Shown here one piece after another: positions 20,194-28,205 of a DNA stretch of 64,000 bases; position 1 is the stretch's first letter, and every line of letters starts with the position of its first letter. The notes under the pieces are model-generated. The model ran no database searches and was not told where the DNA came from. It was given only the letters and a program-made list of their open reading frames with translations. Source of the stretch: Alphaproteobacteria bacterium. GTDB taxonomy: Bacteria > Pseudomonadota > Alphaproteobacteria > VGDZ01. The position numbers and the translations under genes are program-made. The stretch lies in assembly GCA_016869515.1 (NCBI GenBank), contig VGDZ01000002.1, positions 53,418-117,417 of the forward strand, read 5' to 3'.

Positions 20194-20519
20194 GTCTGGC
20201 AGCTGATATTCTCGGCTGGGCGTTCATCTTGGCCGGCAGCTTCTTTACGGTAGTCGGCGCATTCGGCCTCATACGCATGCCCGATCTCTATACGCGCCTG
20301 CACGCCTCGGGCGTGCTCGATCCTTTCGGCGTGTCCCTGATCCTGATCGGCCTGATGTTCCAGGCCGGGTTCACGCTGGTGACCGTGAAACTCGCTTTTC
20401 TCGTGCTGCTGCTGCTGTTTACTAGCCCGGTCGCGTGTCATGCGCTGGCACGCGCCGCGCTGCATCGCGAGGTAAAGCCGCTGCTCGACGACGAGAGGAG
20501 CTCATCATCGAAACGCTGA
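20190..20519 (+). CDS. mnhG: monovalent cation/H+ antiporter subunit G
   Basis: A 109-residue protein with three hydrophobic helices and the MnhG motif GLIRMPDLYTRLHASGVLDPFGVSLILIGL. The ATG overlaps the mnhF stop by four bases. It is a small structural subunit of the Mrp antiporter. The tail DDERSSSSKR is hydrophilic. Its 3' end overlaps the following MbhD/MbhE-type gene. Confidence 0.9.
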   Translation: MSLAADILGWAFILAGSFFTVVGAFGLIRMPDLYTRLHASGVLDPFGVSLILIGLMFQAGFTLVTVKLAFLVLLLLFTSPVACHALARAALHREVKPLLDDERSSSSKR

Positions 20520-21058
20520 TTTACAGCACCTTGCTCGTGCTCCTGGTCGTCACAGCGGTGGCGATCGCGCGCGTGCGCAATCTTTTCGCTGTCGTGGTGC
20601 TCGGAGGCATTTACAGCTTTCTCATGGCGCTGGCGCTGCTCGTCCTCGACGCTGTCGACGTCTCGATGACCGAAGCATCGGTGGGGGCCGGCATATCGAC
20701 CGTGCTATTGCTCGGCGCCCTCTACCTGACGCGGATCGACGAGGCAACGCCTCAGCGGAGCTCCACGGCGCCGATGGTTGTAGCAGTGGTGGTCGGCGCG
20801 GCGCTGCTCTATGGCACATGGGACATGCCACCTTTTGGCGATTCTGGCGGGCCCATCCATCAACATATCGCGCCTCGCTACCTTAGTAGCGTGATGGCCG
20901 AGACCGGCGTGCCCAACGTCGTCACCGCCGTACTGGCGAGCTATCGCGGGTACGACACGCTCGGCGAGACTACGGTGATCTTCACCGCCGGCATCGGAGT
21001 TCTGCTGCTGCTCAAGGGACGCCGACGCAAGCGCGACGTCGGGAGCGCTAAGTCATGA
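20504..21058 (+). CDS. MbhD (DUF4040)-MbhE fused antiporter subunit, start codon unclear
   Basis: This membrane protein of about 184 residues fuses two domains that in larger Mrp systems form the C terminus of subunit A. The first is a DUF4040/MbhD part (ARVRNLFAVVVLGGIYSFLMALA, then DAVDVSMTEASVGAGISTVLLLGAL). The second is an MbhE part (ETGVPNVVTAVLASYRGYDTLGETTVIFTAGIG). No ATG, GTG or TTG lies where the family start should be. AGGAG (20496-20500) precedes two ATC codons (20504, 20507), where homologues usually begin MIETLIY. An in-frame GTG at 20435 would add 23 residues read out of frame from mnhG, and a CTG at 20516 overlaps the mnhG stop. The coordinate given assumes initiation at the first ATC. 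It couples ion flow to the antiporter modules. Confidence 0.75.
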   Translation: MIETLIYSTLLVLLVVTAVAIARVRNLFAVVVLGGIYSFLMALALLVLDAVDVSMTEASVGAGISTVLLLGALYLTRIDEATPQRSSTAPMVVAVVVGAALLYGTWDMPPFGDSGGPIHQHIAPRYLSSVMAETGVPNVVTAVLASYRGYDTLGETTVIFTAGIGVLLLLKGRRRKRDVGSAKS

Positions 21059-21474
21059 TGCATCGCGAGACGATCCCGCGGGTCGTCACCAAGCTCCTGT
21101 TCCCGTACATCCTGCTGTTTGCCTTGTACGTCCAGTTTCACGGCGAGCTCGGACCGGGCGGCGGCTTCCAGGCGGGCGTCATCGTGGCCGCCGCGATCAT
21201 CCTCTACGGGATCATCTTCGGCCTTCAGGCCGCGCACCGGATCGCACCGCCGCGCCTCGTTGAGATCATGATCTCGCTGGGGGTCCTCATCTACGGCGTC
21301 GTCGGGGTCTTCGGGCTTCTCTTCGGCGGCAACTACCTCGACTATTTCGTTCTCGATCCAGACCCCGTGAACGGCCAGGAGCGCGGCATATTCTGGGTGG
21401 AGGCGGGCGTTCTGGTCACGGTATCGTCCACCATGGTCGCGATCTACTACGCGTTTGCCGGGCGGGGGCGCTGA
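21055..21474 (+). CDS. mnhB: monovalent cation/H+ antiporter subunit B
   Basis: The 139-residue protein has four hydrophobic helices and the MnhB phrase LFALYVQFHGELGPGGGFQAGVIVAAA, followed by GGNYLDYFVLDP. The start is ATG at 21055, overlapping the preceding stop by four bases. Subunit B is a small membrane subunit of the Mrp complex. Length and motifs are complete, and neighbours C and D follow directly. Confidence 0.92.
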   Translation: MMHRETIPRVVTKLLFPYILLFALYVQFHGELGPGGGFQAGVIVAAAIILYGIIFGLQAAHRIAPPRLVEIMISLGVLIYGVVGVFGLLFGGNYLDYFVLDPDPVNGQERGIFWVEAGVLVTVSSTMVAIYYAFAGRGR

Positions 21475-21481
21475 CGCCGGT

Positions 21482-21838
21482 ATGGTCGACGCCATCGCGC
21501 ATTTTAGCAACTGGGCAACCGTCATCCTGATGGTGATTGGCCTCTATGTCGTGCTCGCGCGCGGCAACCTGATTAAAAAGCTGGTCGGCCTCAGCATCTT
21601 CCAGACCTCGGTCTACCTGCACTATATAGGGCCGGGAAAGATCGTTGGCGGCACGGCGCCGATCATCGCCGAGGGCTTCACCGTCTATTCGAACCCGCTG
21701 CCTCATGTCCTTATCCTGACGGCGATCGTCGTCGGTGTGGCGACGCTGGCGCTTGGTCTTGCGCTAGTCGTGCTCATCCACGAAGCCTACGGCACGATCG
21801 AGGAAGACGAGGTCCTGGGTCGTGAGGATGATTCGTGA
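21482..21838 (+). CDS. mnhC: monovalent cation/H+ antiporter subunit C (NuoK-like)
   Basis: A 118-residue protein with three helices, homologous to NuoK of complex I. It shows IGLYVVLARGNLIKKLVGLSIFQTSVYLHYI and PLPHVLILTAIVVGVATLALGLALVVLI. It forms part of the proton/sodium pathway between the large D-type subunits and the rest of the complex. ATG at 21482 is chosen, eight bases after the mnhB stop; an upstream TTG at 21455 would only add nine residues overlapping mnhB. Its stop overlaps the GTG of mnhD. Confidence 0.9.
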   Translation: MVDAIAHFSNWATVILMVIGLYVVLARGNLIKKLVGLSIFQTSVYLHYIGPGKIVGGTAPIIAEGFTVYSNPLPHVLILTAIVVGVATLALGLALVVLIHEAYGTIEEDEVLGREDDS

Positions 21839-23313
21839 TCGCTGCTCATCTGCCGGCCTTGCAAGTTGTCATTCCGCTGCTCGCTGCGCCGATCTGCGCG
21901 ATGCTGCGTCGTGGATCGCACGCCTGGGCTTGGACGATGGTCGTGAGCTGGGCGATGCCCGTCATCGCGTTCGCGATCCTGCTCCAGGTGCTCGAAGGGG
22001 GCACGATCTCCTACTGGCTCGGCAGCTGGGAGCCGCCCTGGGGCATCGAGTACCGGATCGACACCGTCAACGCCTTTGTGCTCGTGCTGGTCTCGGTGAT
22101 TGGCGCGGTGGTGATGCCTTACGCCCGCGCCAGCCTCGAGCGCGAGATGCCCGCCGACCGGCAGGTCTGGTACTACACAATGTACCTGCTGTGCCTGGCC
22201 GGCCTGCTCGGCATGGCAGCGACCGGCGACGCCTTCAACGTCTTCGTATTTATGGAGATCGCGTCGCTATCGAGCTACGTGCTGATAGCGCTTGGCCGCG
22301 ACCGGCGCGCGCTCGTCGCGGCGTATCAGTACCTCATCGTCGGCACGATCGGAGCCACTTTCTATGTCATCGGCGTTGGCTTCCTCTATGTCATGACTGG
22401 AACGCTGAACATCGCCGATCTCGCCGAGCGCCTGCCGCTGGTTGAGAACCAGCGCCCGGTATTGATCGCTCTTACCTTCCTGATCGTCGGGCTGTCGCTG
22501 AAGCTGGCGCTGTTTCCGCTGCATTTTTGGCTGCCTGGCGCCTATGCCTATGCGCCGTCGGTGGCCACGGCATTTCTCGCGGCATCGGCAACCAAGGTCG
22601 CGATCTATCTGATCCTGCGCTTCTTCTTCACCGTGTTCGGTGGATCCTATCCGTTGGCCGGTCTCGGCGTTCCTTTGGTCTGGATTGCGCTCTCGCTTGC
22701 GGCGATTGTGCTACCGTCGATCACGGCGATCTACGAGAAGGACGTCAAGCGCATGCTAGCGCTCTCGAGCGTCGCCCAGATCGGCTACATCACACTCGGT
22801 ATCGGTCTCCTCTCGGAGGCCGGGCTCACCGGCTCGATCGTCCATCTGCTCAATCACGGCCTGATGAAGGGCGCACTGTTCCTGCTGGTCGGTGGTATCG
22901 CCTATTCAAAAGGCGCGGTGACAGTGGACCGGATCGCCGGCATGGCGCGGCGCATGCCCCTGACCTTCGCAGGGTTTGTGGTCGCGGGGCTCAGCATGGT
23001 CGGCGTTCCGGGCACTGTGGGTTTCGTCAGCAAATGGTATCTCGTGCTGGCCGCCATCGAGCGCGGTTGGTGGTGGCTCGCCATACTAGTCGTCGCCAGT
23101 TCCGTGCTCTCCCTCGTCTACATGGGCCGCTTGGTGGAGGCCTCATATTTCCGGCCCTCTGCTCCAGATAGCACCGACGACCAGGAGATGCCGCGGTCGA
23201 TGCTTGCGTCCGCTTGGGTGCTGGTCGCGGCGTGCGTCTATTTCGGCCTCGACACCGATCTCACAGTACGAGTGGCGGCACAGGCCGCGCGTACCCTGCT
23301 GGGGACGCCATGA
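21835..23313 (+). CDS. mnhD: monovalent cation/H+ antiporter subunit D (first copy)
   Basis: The 492-residue polytopic protein is of the NuoL/M/N type with about 14 helices. Signature stretches are GDAFNVFVFMEIASLSSYVLIAL (with the key glutamate), LALFPLHFWLPGAYAYAPSVATAFLAASATKVAIYL (with the lysine of the ion path), KDVKRMLALSSVAQIGY and HLLNHGLMKGALFL. It is one of the actual antiporter modules of the Mrp complex, exchanging Na+ or other monovalent cations for protons. The GTG start overlaps the mnhC stop. Two further D-type proteins follow in the same operon. Confidence 0.92.
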   Translation: MIAAHLPALQVVIPLLAAPICAMLRRGSHAWAWTMVVSWAMPVIAFAILLQVLEGGTISYWLGSWEPPWGIEYRIDTVNAFVLVLVSVIGAVVMPYARASLEREMPADRQVWYYTMYLLCLAGLLGMAATGDAFNVFVFMEIASLSSYVLIALGRDRRALVAAYQYLIVGTIGATFYVIGVGFLYVMTGTLNIADLAERLPLVENQRPVLIALTFLIVGLSLKLALFPLHFWLPGAYAYAPSVATAFLAASATKVAIYLILRFFFTVFGGSYPLAGLGVPLVWIALSLAAIVLPSITAIYEKDVKRMLALSSVAQIGYITLGIGLLSEAGLTGSIVHLLNHGLMKGALFLLVGGIAYSKGAVTVDRIAGMARRMPLTFAGFVVAGLSMVGVPGTVGFVSKWYLVLAAIERGWWWLAILVVASSVLSLVYMGRLVEASYFRPSAPDSTDDQEMPRSMLASAWVLVAACVYFGLDTDLTVRVAAQAARTLLGTP

Positions 23314-24776
23314 GCGGCGTCACAACGTTGCTTCTGGCGATGGCGGTGCCGCTGGCCGGTGCGTTGCTGATCGCCCTGTCGCATGGCCGGCCGAACCAGC
23401 GTGAGGCGGTGACCCTCGTCACCGCTGGGGTCATGTTTGGCCTTGTCGCTTCGCTGGTGCCCGAAGTGCTGGCTGGCGGCCGGCCGGCCACCCAGCCATG
23501 GTCCATCCTGCCCGGGCTGGAGCTGCGGTTTACGCTCGAGCCGCTTGGCATGCTATTCGCGCTCGTCGCCTCATCCCTGTGGATCGTCAATTCGATGTAT
23601 TCCATCGGCTACATGCGCAGTAATGACGAGCCGCGACAGACCTCTTTCTACGTGTTCTTTGCCGTCGCCCTGGCGGCGACGCTCGGCATTGCCTTCGCCG
23701 GCAATTTGTTCACGCTGTTCCTGTTCTACGAGCTGCTGACGCTCTCGACCTATCCGCTGGTCGTCCACAAACAGAATGCCGAGGCCCTGCGCGCCGGCCG
23801 CACCTATCTGCTGCTGCTCATCGGCAGCTCTATCGTCTTCTTCCTTCCGGCCATAGTCTGGGTGTCCTGGACGGCCGGCACCACGACGTTTACGCTAGGC
23901 GGGGTCGTCTCCGACGTGATGACGCCCGACGAAACCGGCTGGCTTCTTGCGTTATTTGCCATTGGCATCGGCAAGGCCGCGATCATGCCGATGCATCGCT
24001 GGCTGCCGGTGGCCATGGTGGCCCCCACCCCGGTCAGCGCCCTTCTGCACGCGGTCGCGGTCGTGAAGGCCGGCGTGTTCAGCATCGTCAAGATCACGGT
24101 CTACGTCATCGGCGTTGAGAATCTAGCGCGCGTCGGCAGCGGGGATTGGTTGCTCTATGTCGCGGGCACGACGGTTATCGTTGCGTCGCTGATCGCGCTC
24201 ACCCAGGACAATCTCAAGCGCCGTCTCGCCTACTCGACCGTCAGCCAGCTCTCTTACGTCGTCCTGGCCGCGGCAATTCTCACGCCGACTTCGGTCATTG
24301 CAGCTGCGCTTCATATCGCCGCGCATGCCTTCGGCAAAATCACGTTGTTCTTTGCCGCCGGGTCAATCTACACCGCAGCGCATAAGACTGAGGTAAGCGA
24401 GCTGGACGGCATCGGACGGCGCATGCCGTGGACCATGGGTGCCTTCGCCGTCGGTGCCTTGAGCATGGTTGGCGTGCCTCCGGCAGCCGGCTTCACCAGC
24501 AAATGGTACCTGGCCAGCGCAGCGCTCGCCGCCGGTCAGCACTTTGCGCTGGCGGTCATCGTCCTGAGCACGTTGCTCAACGCCGCCTATTTCGTGCCAA
24601 TCGTCTATGCCGCATTCCTTAAGCCCGAGCCGGCGAGCGGCCACGGCCATGCTCATGGCGAGGCGCCATGGCCGATGGTTCTCGCTCTGGTAACCACCGC
24701 CGCCGGAACTATGCTGCTCTTTCTGGTGCCCAACCTGCCGCTCGCCCTGGCGCGGCAACTGGCGGGACTGTCATGA
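23310..24776 (+). CDS. second NuoL/M/N-type antiporter subunit (MnhD-like)
   Basis: The 488-residue protein has the same fold as the preceding one but differs in sequence. Conserved pieces are GNLFTLFLFYELLTLSTYPLVVH, GKAAIMPMHRWLPVAMVAPTPVSALLHAVAVVKAGVF, QDNLKRRLAYSTVSQLSYVV and AAHAFGKITLFFAAG. The glutamate and lysine positions expected for proton transfer are present. A histidine-rich loop (GHGHAHGEAPW) near the C terminus is an oddity that might bind metal or sense pH. ATG at 23310 overlaps the mnhD stop by four bases. It is closer in style to complex-I/Mbh-type NuoM-like subunits than to MnhA. Confidence 0.88.
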   Translation: MSGVTTLLLAMAVPLAGALLIALSHGRPNQREAVTLVTAGVMFGLVASLVPEVLAGGRPATQPWSILPGLELRFTLEPLGMLFALVASSLWIVNSMYSIGYMRSNDEPRQTSFYVFFAVALAATLGIAFAGNLFTLFLFYELLTLSTYPLVVHKQNAEALRAGRTYLLLLIGSSIVFFLPAIVWVSWTAGTTTFTLGGVVSDVMTPDETGWLLALFAIGIGKAAIMPMHRWLPVAMVAPTPVSALLHAVAVVKAGVFSIVKITVYVIGVENLARVGSGDWLLYVAGTTVIVASLIALTQDNLKRRLAYSTVSQLSYVVLAAAILTPTSVIAAALHIAAHAFGKITLFFAAGSIYTAAHKTEVSELDGIGRRMPWTMGAFAVGALSMVGVPPAAGFTSKWYLASAALAAGQHFALAVIVLSTLLNAAYFVPIVYAAFLKPEPASGHGHAHGEAPWPMVLALVTTAAGTMLLFLVPNLPLALARQLAGLS

Positions 24777-25012
24777 GCTCCTTGCACCCCTTCACCGTGC
24801 GCACCGCCCTTATCCTGTGCGTCGTCTGTTTCGTCATCCTGGCGCTCACGGTAATTGCCGAGTTTTTCATTTACCGCCACGGTCAGTTCGGCATCGACGA
24901 GAGTTTCTGCTTCAACGCCTGGTACGGCTTTGTTGCCTGCGTCGCTCTGGTGGCCGTGTCGCGGCTGATCGGCTTGGTCCTGAAGCGGCCGGATACCTAC
25001 TATGACCGCTAG
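24773..25012 (+). CDS. small two-helix membrane protein of the antiporter operon
   Basis: A 79-residue protein with two hydrophobic helices: TALILCVVCFVILALTVIAEFFIYRHG (about 10-36) and AWYGFVACVALVAVSRLIGLVL (about 49-70). The start overlaps the preceding stop by four bases, and the end overlaps the next D-type gene by eleven, so it is tightly embedded in the operon. I do not recognise a named family. Its position suggests a small accessory subunit of the antiporter complex. The FGIDESFCFNAWYGF loop between the helices is the most distinctive part. Confidence 0.75.
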   Translation: MSSLHPFTVRTALILCVVCFVILALTVIAEFFIYRHGQFGIDESFCFNAWYGFVACVALVAVSRLIGLVLKRPDTYYDR

Positions 25013-26687
25013 CATTCTCCTCCCGCCGGCACTTCCGTTGTTTCTCGGCGCGGCACTCCTGACCATCGCGCGCGGACGCCTGCGGGCGGCGGTGATGCTT
25101 CTTGCGCCCCTCGTAGCGCTGGCGATGGTCTGGCTGGTTCCCGATACGAACGCTGGAATTACGGGTTTCCTTGGCTACGATCTCATCATCGTGCGCGGCG
25201 ACCGGCTTAGCCGCTGGTTCGGTACCGTCTTTGCCATTATGGCCTTCGCCGGCGGACTGTTCGCGCTCAACCAGGAGAGCCGACTCGAAGCGGTTGCCGC
25301 GCAGGTCTACGCCGGCGGCGCGCTGGGCGTCGTTTTTGCCGGCGATCTGCTGACCACTTTCGTGTTCTGGGAGATCATGGCGCTCGCCTCGACCGTCGTC
25401 GTGTGGAGTGCCGGCGGAGCGTCGCGGGCCGCGGGTTTTCGGTATCTCCTGATTCACCTGCTTGGTGGCGTGCTACTGATGATCGGTTCGGCTGGCGAAG
25501 CTCAGGCGACCGGCAGCCTGGCCTTCAACGTCATGGCGCCCGACACAGCGGCGCGCTGGCTGATCCTTGCCGGCTTCCTGATCAATGCCGGTGCGCCACC
25601 TCTTTCGGCCTGGATACCCGACGCCTATCCGCAATCGTCGTACAGCGGCATGGTCGTTCTCTCCGCCTTCACTACCAAGACCGCAGTCTACGTCCTGCTG
25701 CGCGGCTTCCCTGGCGCCGAAGTCCTGATCTGGGTTGGGCTCTACATGGTGTTTTACGGGATCGTCTACGCGATTCTCGAGAATGACATGCGTCGCATCC
25801 TCGCTTACAGCATCGTCAATCAGGTCGGCTTCATGGTTGCCGGCATCGGAATTGGCACCGAGCTCGCGCTGAATGGCGCCGCGTCGCACGCCTTTGCACA
25901 CATCGTTTATAAGGCGCTGCTGCTGATGTCTGCCGGGTCTGTCCTCTATATGACCGGTAAGTCAAAATGCACCGAGCTCGGTGGCCTGTTCCGCAGCATG
26001 CCGCTGACCGCGATCTCCGGAATCGTCGGAGCGCTGGCGATCTCTGCTTTCCCGCTCACCTCGGGCTTCGTCACCAAGTCGATGATCAGTGACGCGGCCG
26101 GGCAGGAGAGGCTGATGCTCGTGTGGTTCCTGCTGGCGGCTGGCTCGGCCGGAGTCTTCCTGCACGCCGGTATCAAGTTCCCCTGGTTCGTCTTTTTCCA
26201 GCGCGATTCCGGACTGCGCCCGTCTGACCCACCGGTGAACATGCGCGCGGCGATGCTCCTCTTCTCGTTTCTCTGCATCCTCCTGGGTGTTGCGCCGGGC
26301 GTGCTTTACCGCTGGCTGCCGTTCGGTGCGTCGTACGAGCCGTACACCGCGGATCATGTGGTGACCCAGCTGCAGCTCCTGCTGTTCTCCGGCCTCGCTT
26401 TTTTCATGCTGCTCGGGCTCCTGAGGCGGACCCCGACGGTCACGCTCGATTTCGACTGGCTCTATCGGCGCGCCGGCGTCGCACTGGCTAGTGGTGTGAC
26501 CCGCGCAGCGCATGTCGCCTGGCGCAACTTCGCGGCCGGTATGCGTGGCATGGTCGACGAAATCCTGTCTGGTATTTCTATCCTGGCCCGCCGAGGAATC
26601 CTGGCGCGCGCACAGGACAGCGGTACGATGGCCATGGTCGCGGTCGCTATGCTCGCGGTCTACCTGGTGGTGGAATTCGTGCGGTGA
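25002..26687 (+). CDS. third NuoL/M/N-type antiporter subunit
   Basis: A 561-residue polytopic membrane protein, the third large antiporter-type subunit. Conserved segments are AGDLLTTFVFWEIMALASTVVVW (glutamate), INAGAPPLSAWIPDAYPQSSYSGMVVLSAFTTKTAVYVLLRGF (lysine), ENDMRRILAYSIVNQVGFMVAGI and HIVYKALLLMSAGSVLY. The last roughly 100 residues form an extra soluble and helical tail ending in a final transmembrane helix. The ATG lies inside the previous gene (11-base overlap). With the MbhDE-type and B/C subunits the operon resembles the antiporter half of membrane-bound hydrogenases, but no hydrogenase genes are present. Confidence 0.88.
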   Translation: MTASILLPPALPLFLGAALLTIARGRLRAAVMLLAPLVALAMVWLVPDTNAGITGFLGYDLIIVRGDRLSRWFGTVFAIMAFAGGLFALNQESRLEAVAAQVYAGGALGVVFAGDLLTTFVFWEIMALASTVVVWSAGGASRAAGFRYLLIHLLGGVLLMIGSAGEAQATGSLAFNVMAPDTAARWLILAGFLINAGAPPLSAWIPDAYPQSSYSGMVVLSAFTTKTAVYVLLRGFPGAEVLIWVGLYMVFYGIVYAILENDMRRILAYSIVNQVGFMVAGIGIGTELALNGAASHAFAHIVYKALLLMSAGSVLYMTGKSKCTELGGLFRSMPLTAISGIVGALAISAFPLTSGFVTKSMISDAAGQERLMLVWFLLAAGSAGVFLHAGIKFPWFVFFQRDSGLRPSDPPVNMRAAMLLFSFLCILLGVAPGVLYRWLPFGASYEPYTADHVVTQLQLLLFSGLAFFMLLGLLRRTPTVTLDFDWLYRRAGVALASGVTRAAHVAWRNFAAGMRGMVDEILSGISILARRGILARAQDSGTMAMVAVAMLAVYLVVEFVR

Positions 26688-26702
26688 TGCGCGACAGCGC
26701 GG

Positions 26703-26954
26703 CTATTGAAGGAGCCGCCCGAGCCAATAAACAGGCCATATAAACGAGAGAAACAGAGCCTCGAATACTAAATCGGTCAGACTAGACCCATCGCCGACCG
26801 CCCTCGCTTGCCCTTTGACGAGGTAGGCGTAGGTCATCGCATTACCCAGGGCATAGGCAACGAGCAATTGGTATCTATAGCGGTTCCACAGCCGCTTCAC
26901 ATGGTCGCGCTCGACATTCCGGTCGTCAGAATCTTGAGGTTGGAGATTGCTCAC
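26703..26954 (-). CDS. small membrane protein, unknown
   Basis: An 83-residue frame from GTG (26954) with a hydrophilic, charged first third (QPQDSDDRNVERDHVKRLW), one clear helix (YQLLVAYALGNAMTYAYLV) and a second at the end (LVFEALFLSFIWPVYWLGRLL). Two-helix topology and lack of a competing frame make it plausible. It converges on the antiporter operon and is divergent from the small gene at 27035. No family is recognised, and its codon use is less biased than the host, as in the rest of the insert. Confidence 0.5.
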   Translation of the reverse strand: MSNLQPQDSDDRNVERDHVKRLWNRYRYQLLVAYALGNAMTYAYLVKGQARAVGDGSSLTDLVFEALFLSFIWPVYWLGRLLQ

Positions 26955-27034
26955 GGCGGTGAATTTATAGCCTCTTCAAGCGGCGTCGGATATATTTTTT
27001 GCCTTACTCGCGCTGCTCTATTCAAGGAGGTAAA

Positions 27035-27286
27035 ATGATTGTGGATGCACCACTTTCGGATGTTACCAGCGCGTTGCTGAGGAATGGTGATCCATCGGTT
27101 TTCGCGCTCATCGACACTAAGCCAACCGTTGTCCGTGACACGGCCTTCTTTCCAGAAGCGTTTAGCCTTCTCCTTGATCACGGCTGGGCCGGAGTAGCCG
27201 TTGTGATTGCCGACGGGGTTCTGCGCTGGTCGCCCATGGGGGCGCGCCCGCTGACGGCGGCTCTCTCGCCGCGCTTGTGGCGGTGA
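27035..27286 (+). CDS. small hypothetical protein with strong ribosome site
   Basis: An 83-residue protein starting MIVDAPLSDVTSALLRNGDP. The start is fixed by AAGGAGG (27024-27030) four bases upstream of ATG, the best ribosome site in this region, and TATATT about 40 bases before could serve as a -10 element. The sequence is a short mixed alpha/beta type with no membrane segment, cysteine pair or recognisable motif. The preceding frame is open further upstream but without a start as good. It lies isolated between the antiporter cargo and the element backbone; function unknown. Confidence 0.5.
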   Translation: MIVDAPLSDVTSALLRNGDPSVFALIDTKPTVVRDTAFFPEAFSLLLDHGWAGVAVVIADGVLRWSPMGARPLTAALSPRLWR

Positions 27287-27395
27287 TCGAGATACAAGCG
27301 AAGTTGGGCGGAAACGAGGTTCCGGCGCAGTTCGCTCCAGGGACACGACCCATACGCCCTGAGAAACCCATTGCGATCGGCTTTTGCCAAACGGA

Positions 27396-28205
27396 TCAGC
27401 CGGGAACGGCGCCGGCCCGCAGGTCCTTGAGGCGCAGCAGCATGGTCAGCATGCGTTCGAGCTTACGGTCGAGATGCACCTCATAGCGGCCCAGCCGCTG
27501 CAGCTTGTCGGGGTCGAGCGACTCGCCGAACGCCTGCTCGCGGATCAGCGGGCGGTTGGCGAGTTCCTTCTTGCGCCCATCAAACCACGGCATCACCGTC
27601 CCTTCGAGGAAGCGGCGCAGGCCGGCCTCATCGGGCGTGGCCGGCTCCTCGCCCTCGTCCAGGTCTTCGGGATCGCGGGCCAGCATGTCCGCCCACCAGT
27701 CCCGCGTATCCCCGCGTAGAGCGGCCAGCGCGGAATCGTAGCGGTCGTTTCGGCACGAGCCGAGCAGGTCGAGCGCCCGGCGCGTCATGGCTTCGCCCTC
27801 GTCCATTTCGCGGATGTCGTCCTTGATGTCCCCAGCCGTGGTGTGGATCGCATCGACCACGCGCTCGGACTGGTCGGTGGCATCCAGATGCACCAGCGCT
27901 GATTTGACCGTCTCGCGGTAAGGCTCCAGCGCATCCTTCAGCCCGCGCCGATGCGCGGCGGCTTCGGCCAGGCGTAGCCGGCGTTTGCGCCACAGGATGC
28001 CTGCCAGTTCCTCGACCAGATGCTCCTCGGTCGGTCCCTGCGGCGCGTGCTCGGCCGCGAGTGCTGCGACCAGCGCGCGATATTCGTCGGCGTCTTCCCA
28101 GGGCAGGACGGTGTAGCGCGACAGCACGCCGTGGCGCAGCGCGTTGAAGCGGGTGATCTCGGTGCCGCCGGTCTCGGCCGGTAGATCGGGCTTGGTCTCG
28201 GTCAT
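27396..28205 (-). CDS. element-borne hypothetical protein (269 aa)
   Basis: A soluble, strongly charged 269-residue protein, starting with FNALRHGVLSRYTVLPWEDA, then PTEEHLVEELAGILWRKRRLRLAEAAAHRRG and a C-terminal helical part (KLQRLGRYEVHLDRKLERML). The NALRHG-type opening is familiar from conserved but uncharacterised proteins in mobile elements of Alphaproteobacteria. No catalytic motif is evident; the helical, arginine-rich make-up suggests nucleic-acid or protein binding. It is the last gene of the backbone operon, and its ATG overlaps the stop of the zinc-ribbon gene by four bases. Confidence 0.7.
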   Translation of the reverse strand: MTETKPDLPAETGGTEITRFNALRHGVLSRYTVLPWEDADEYRALVAALAAEHAPQGPTEEHLVEELAGILWRKRRLRLAEAAAHRRGLKDALEPYRETVKSALVHLDATDQSERVVDAIHTTAGDIKDDIREMDEGEAMTRRALDLLGSCRNDRYDSALAALRGDTRDWWADMLARDPEDLDEGEEPATPDEAGLRRFLEGTVMPWFDGRKKELANRPLIREQAFGESLDPDKLQRLGRYEVHLDRKLERMLTMLLRLKDLRAGAVPG

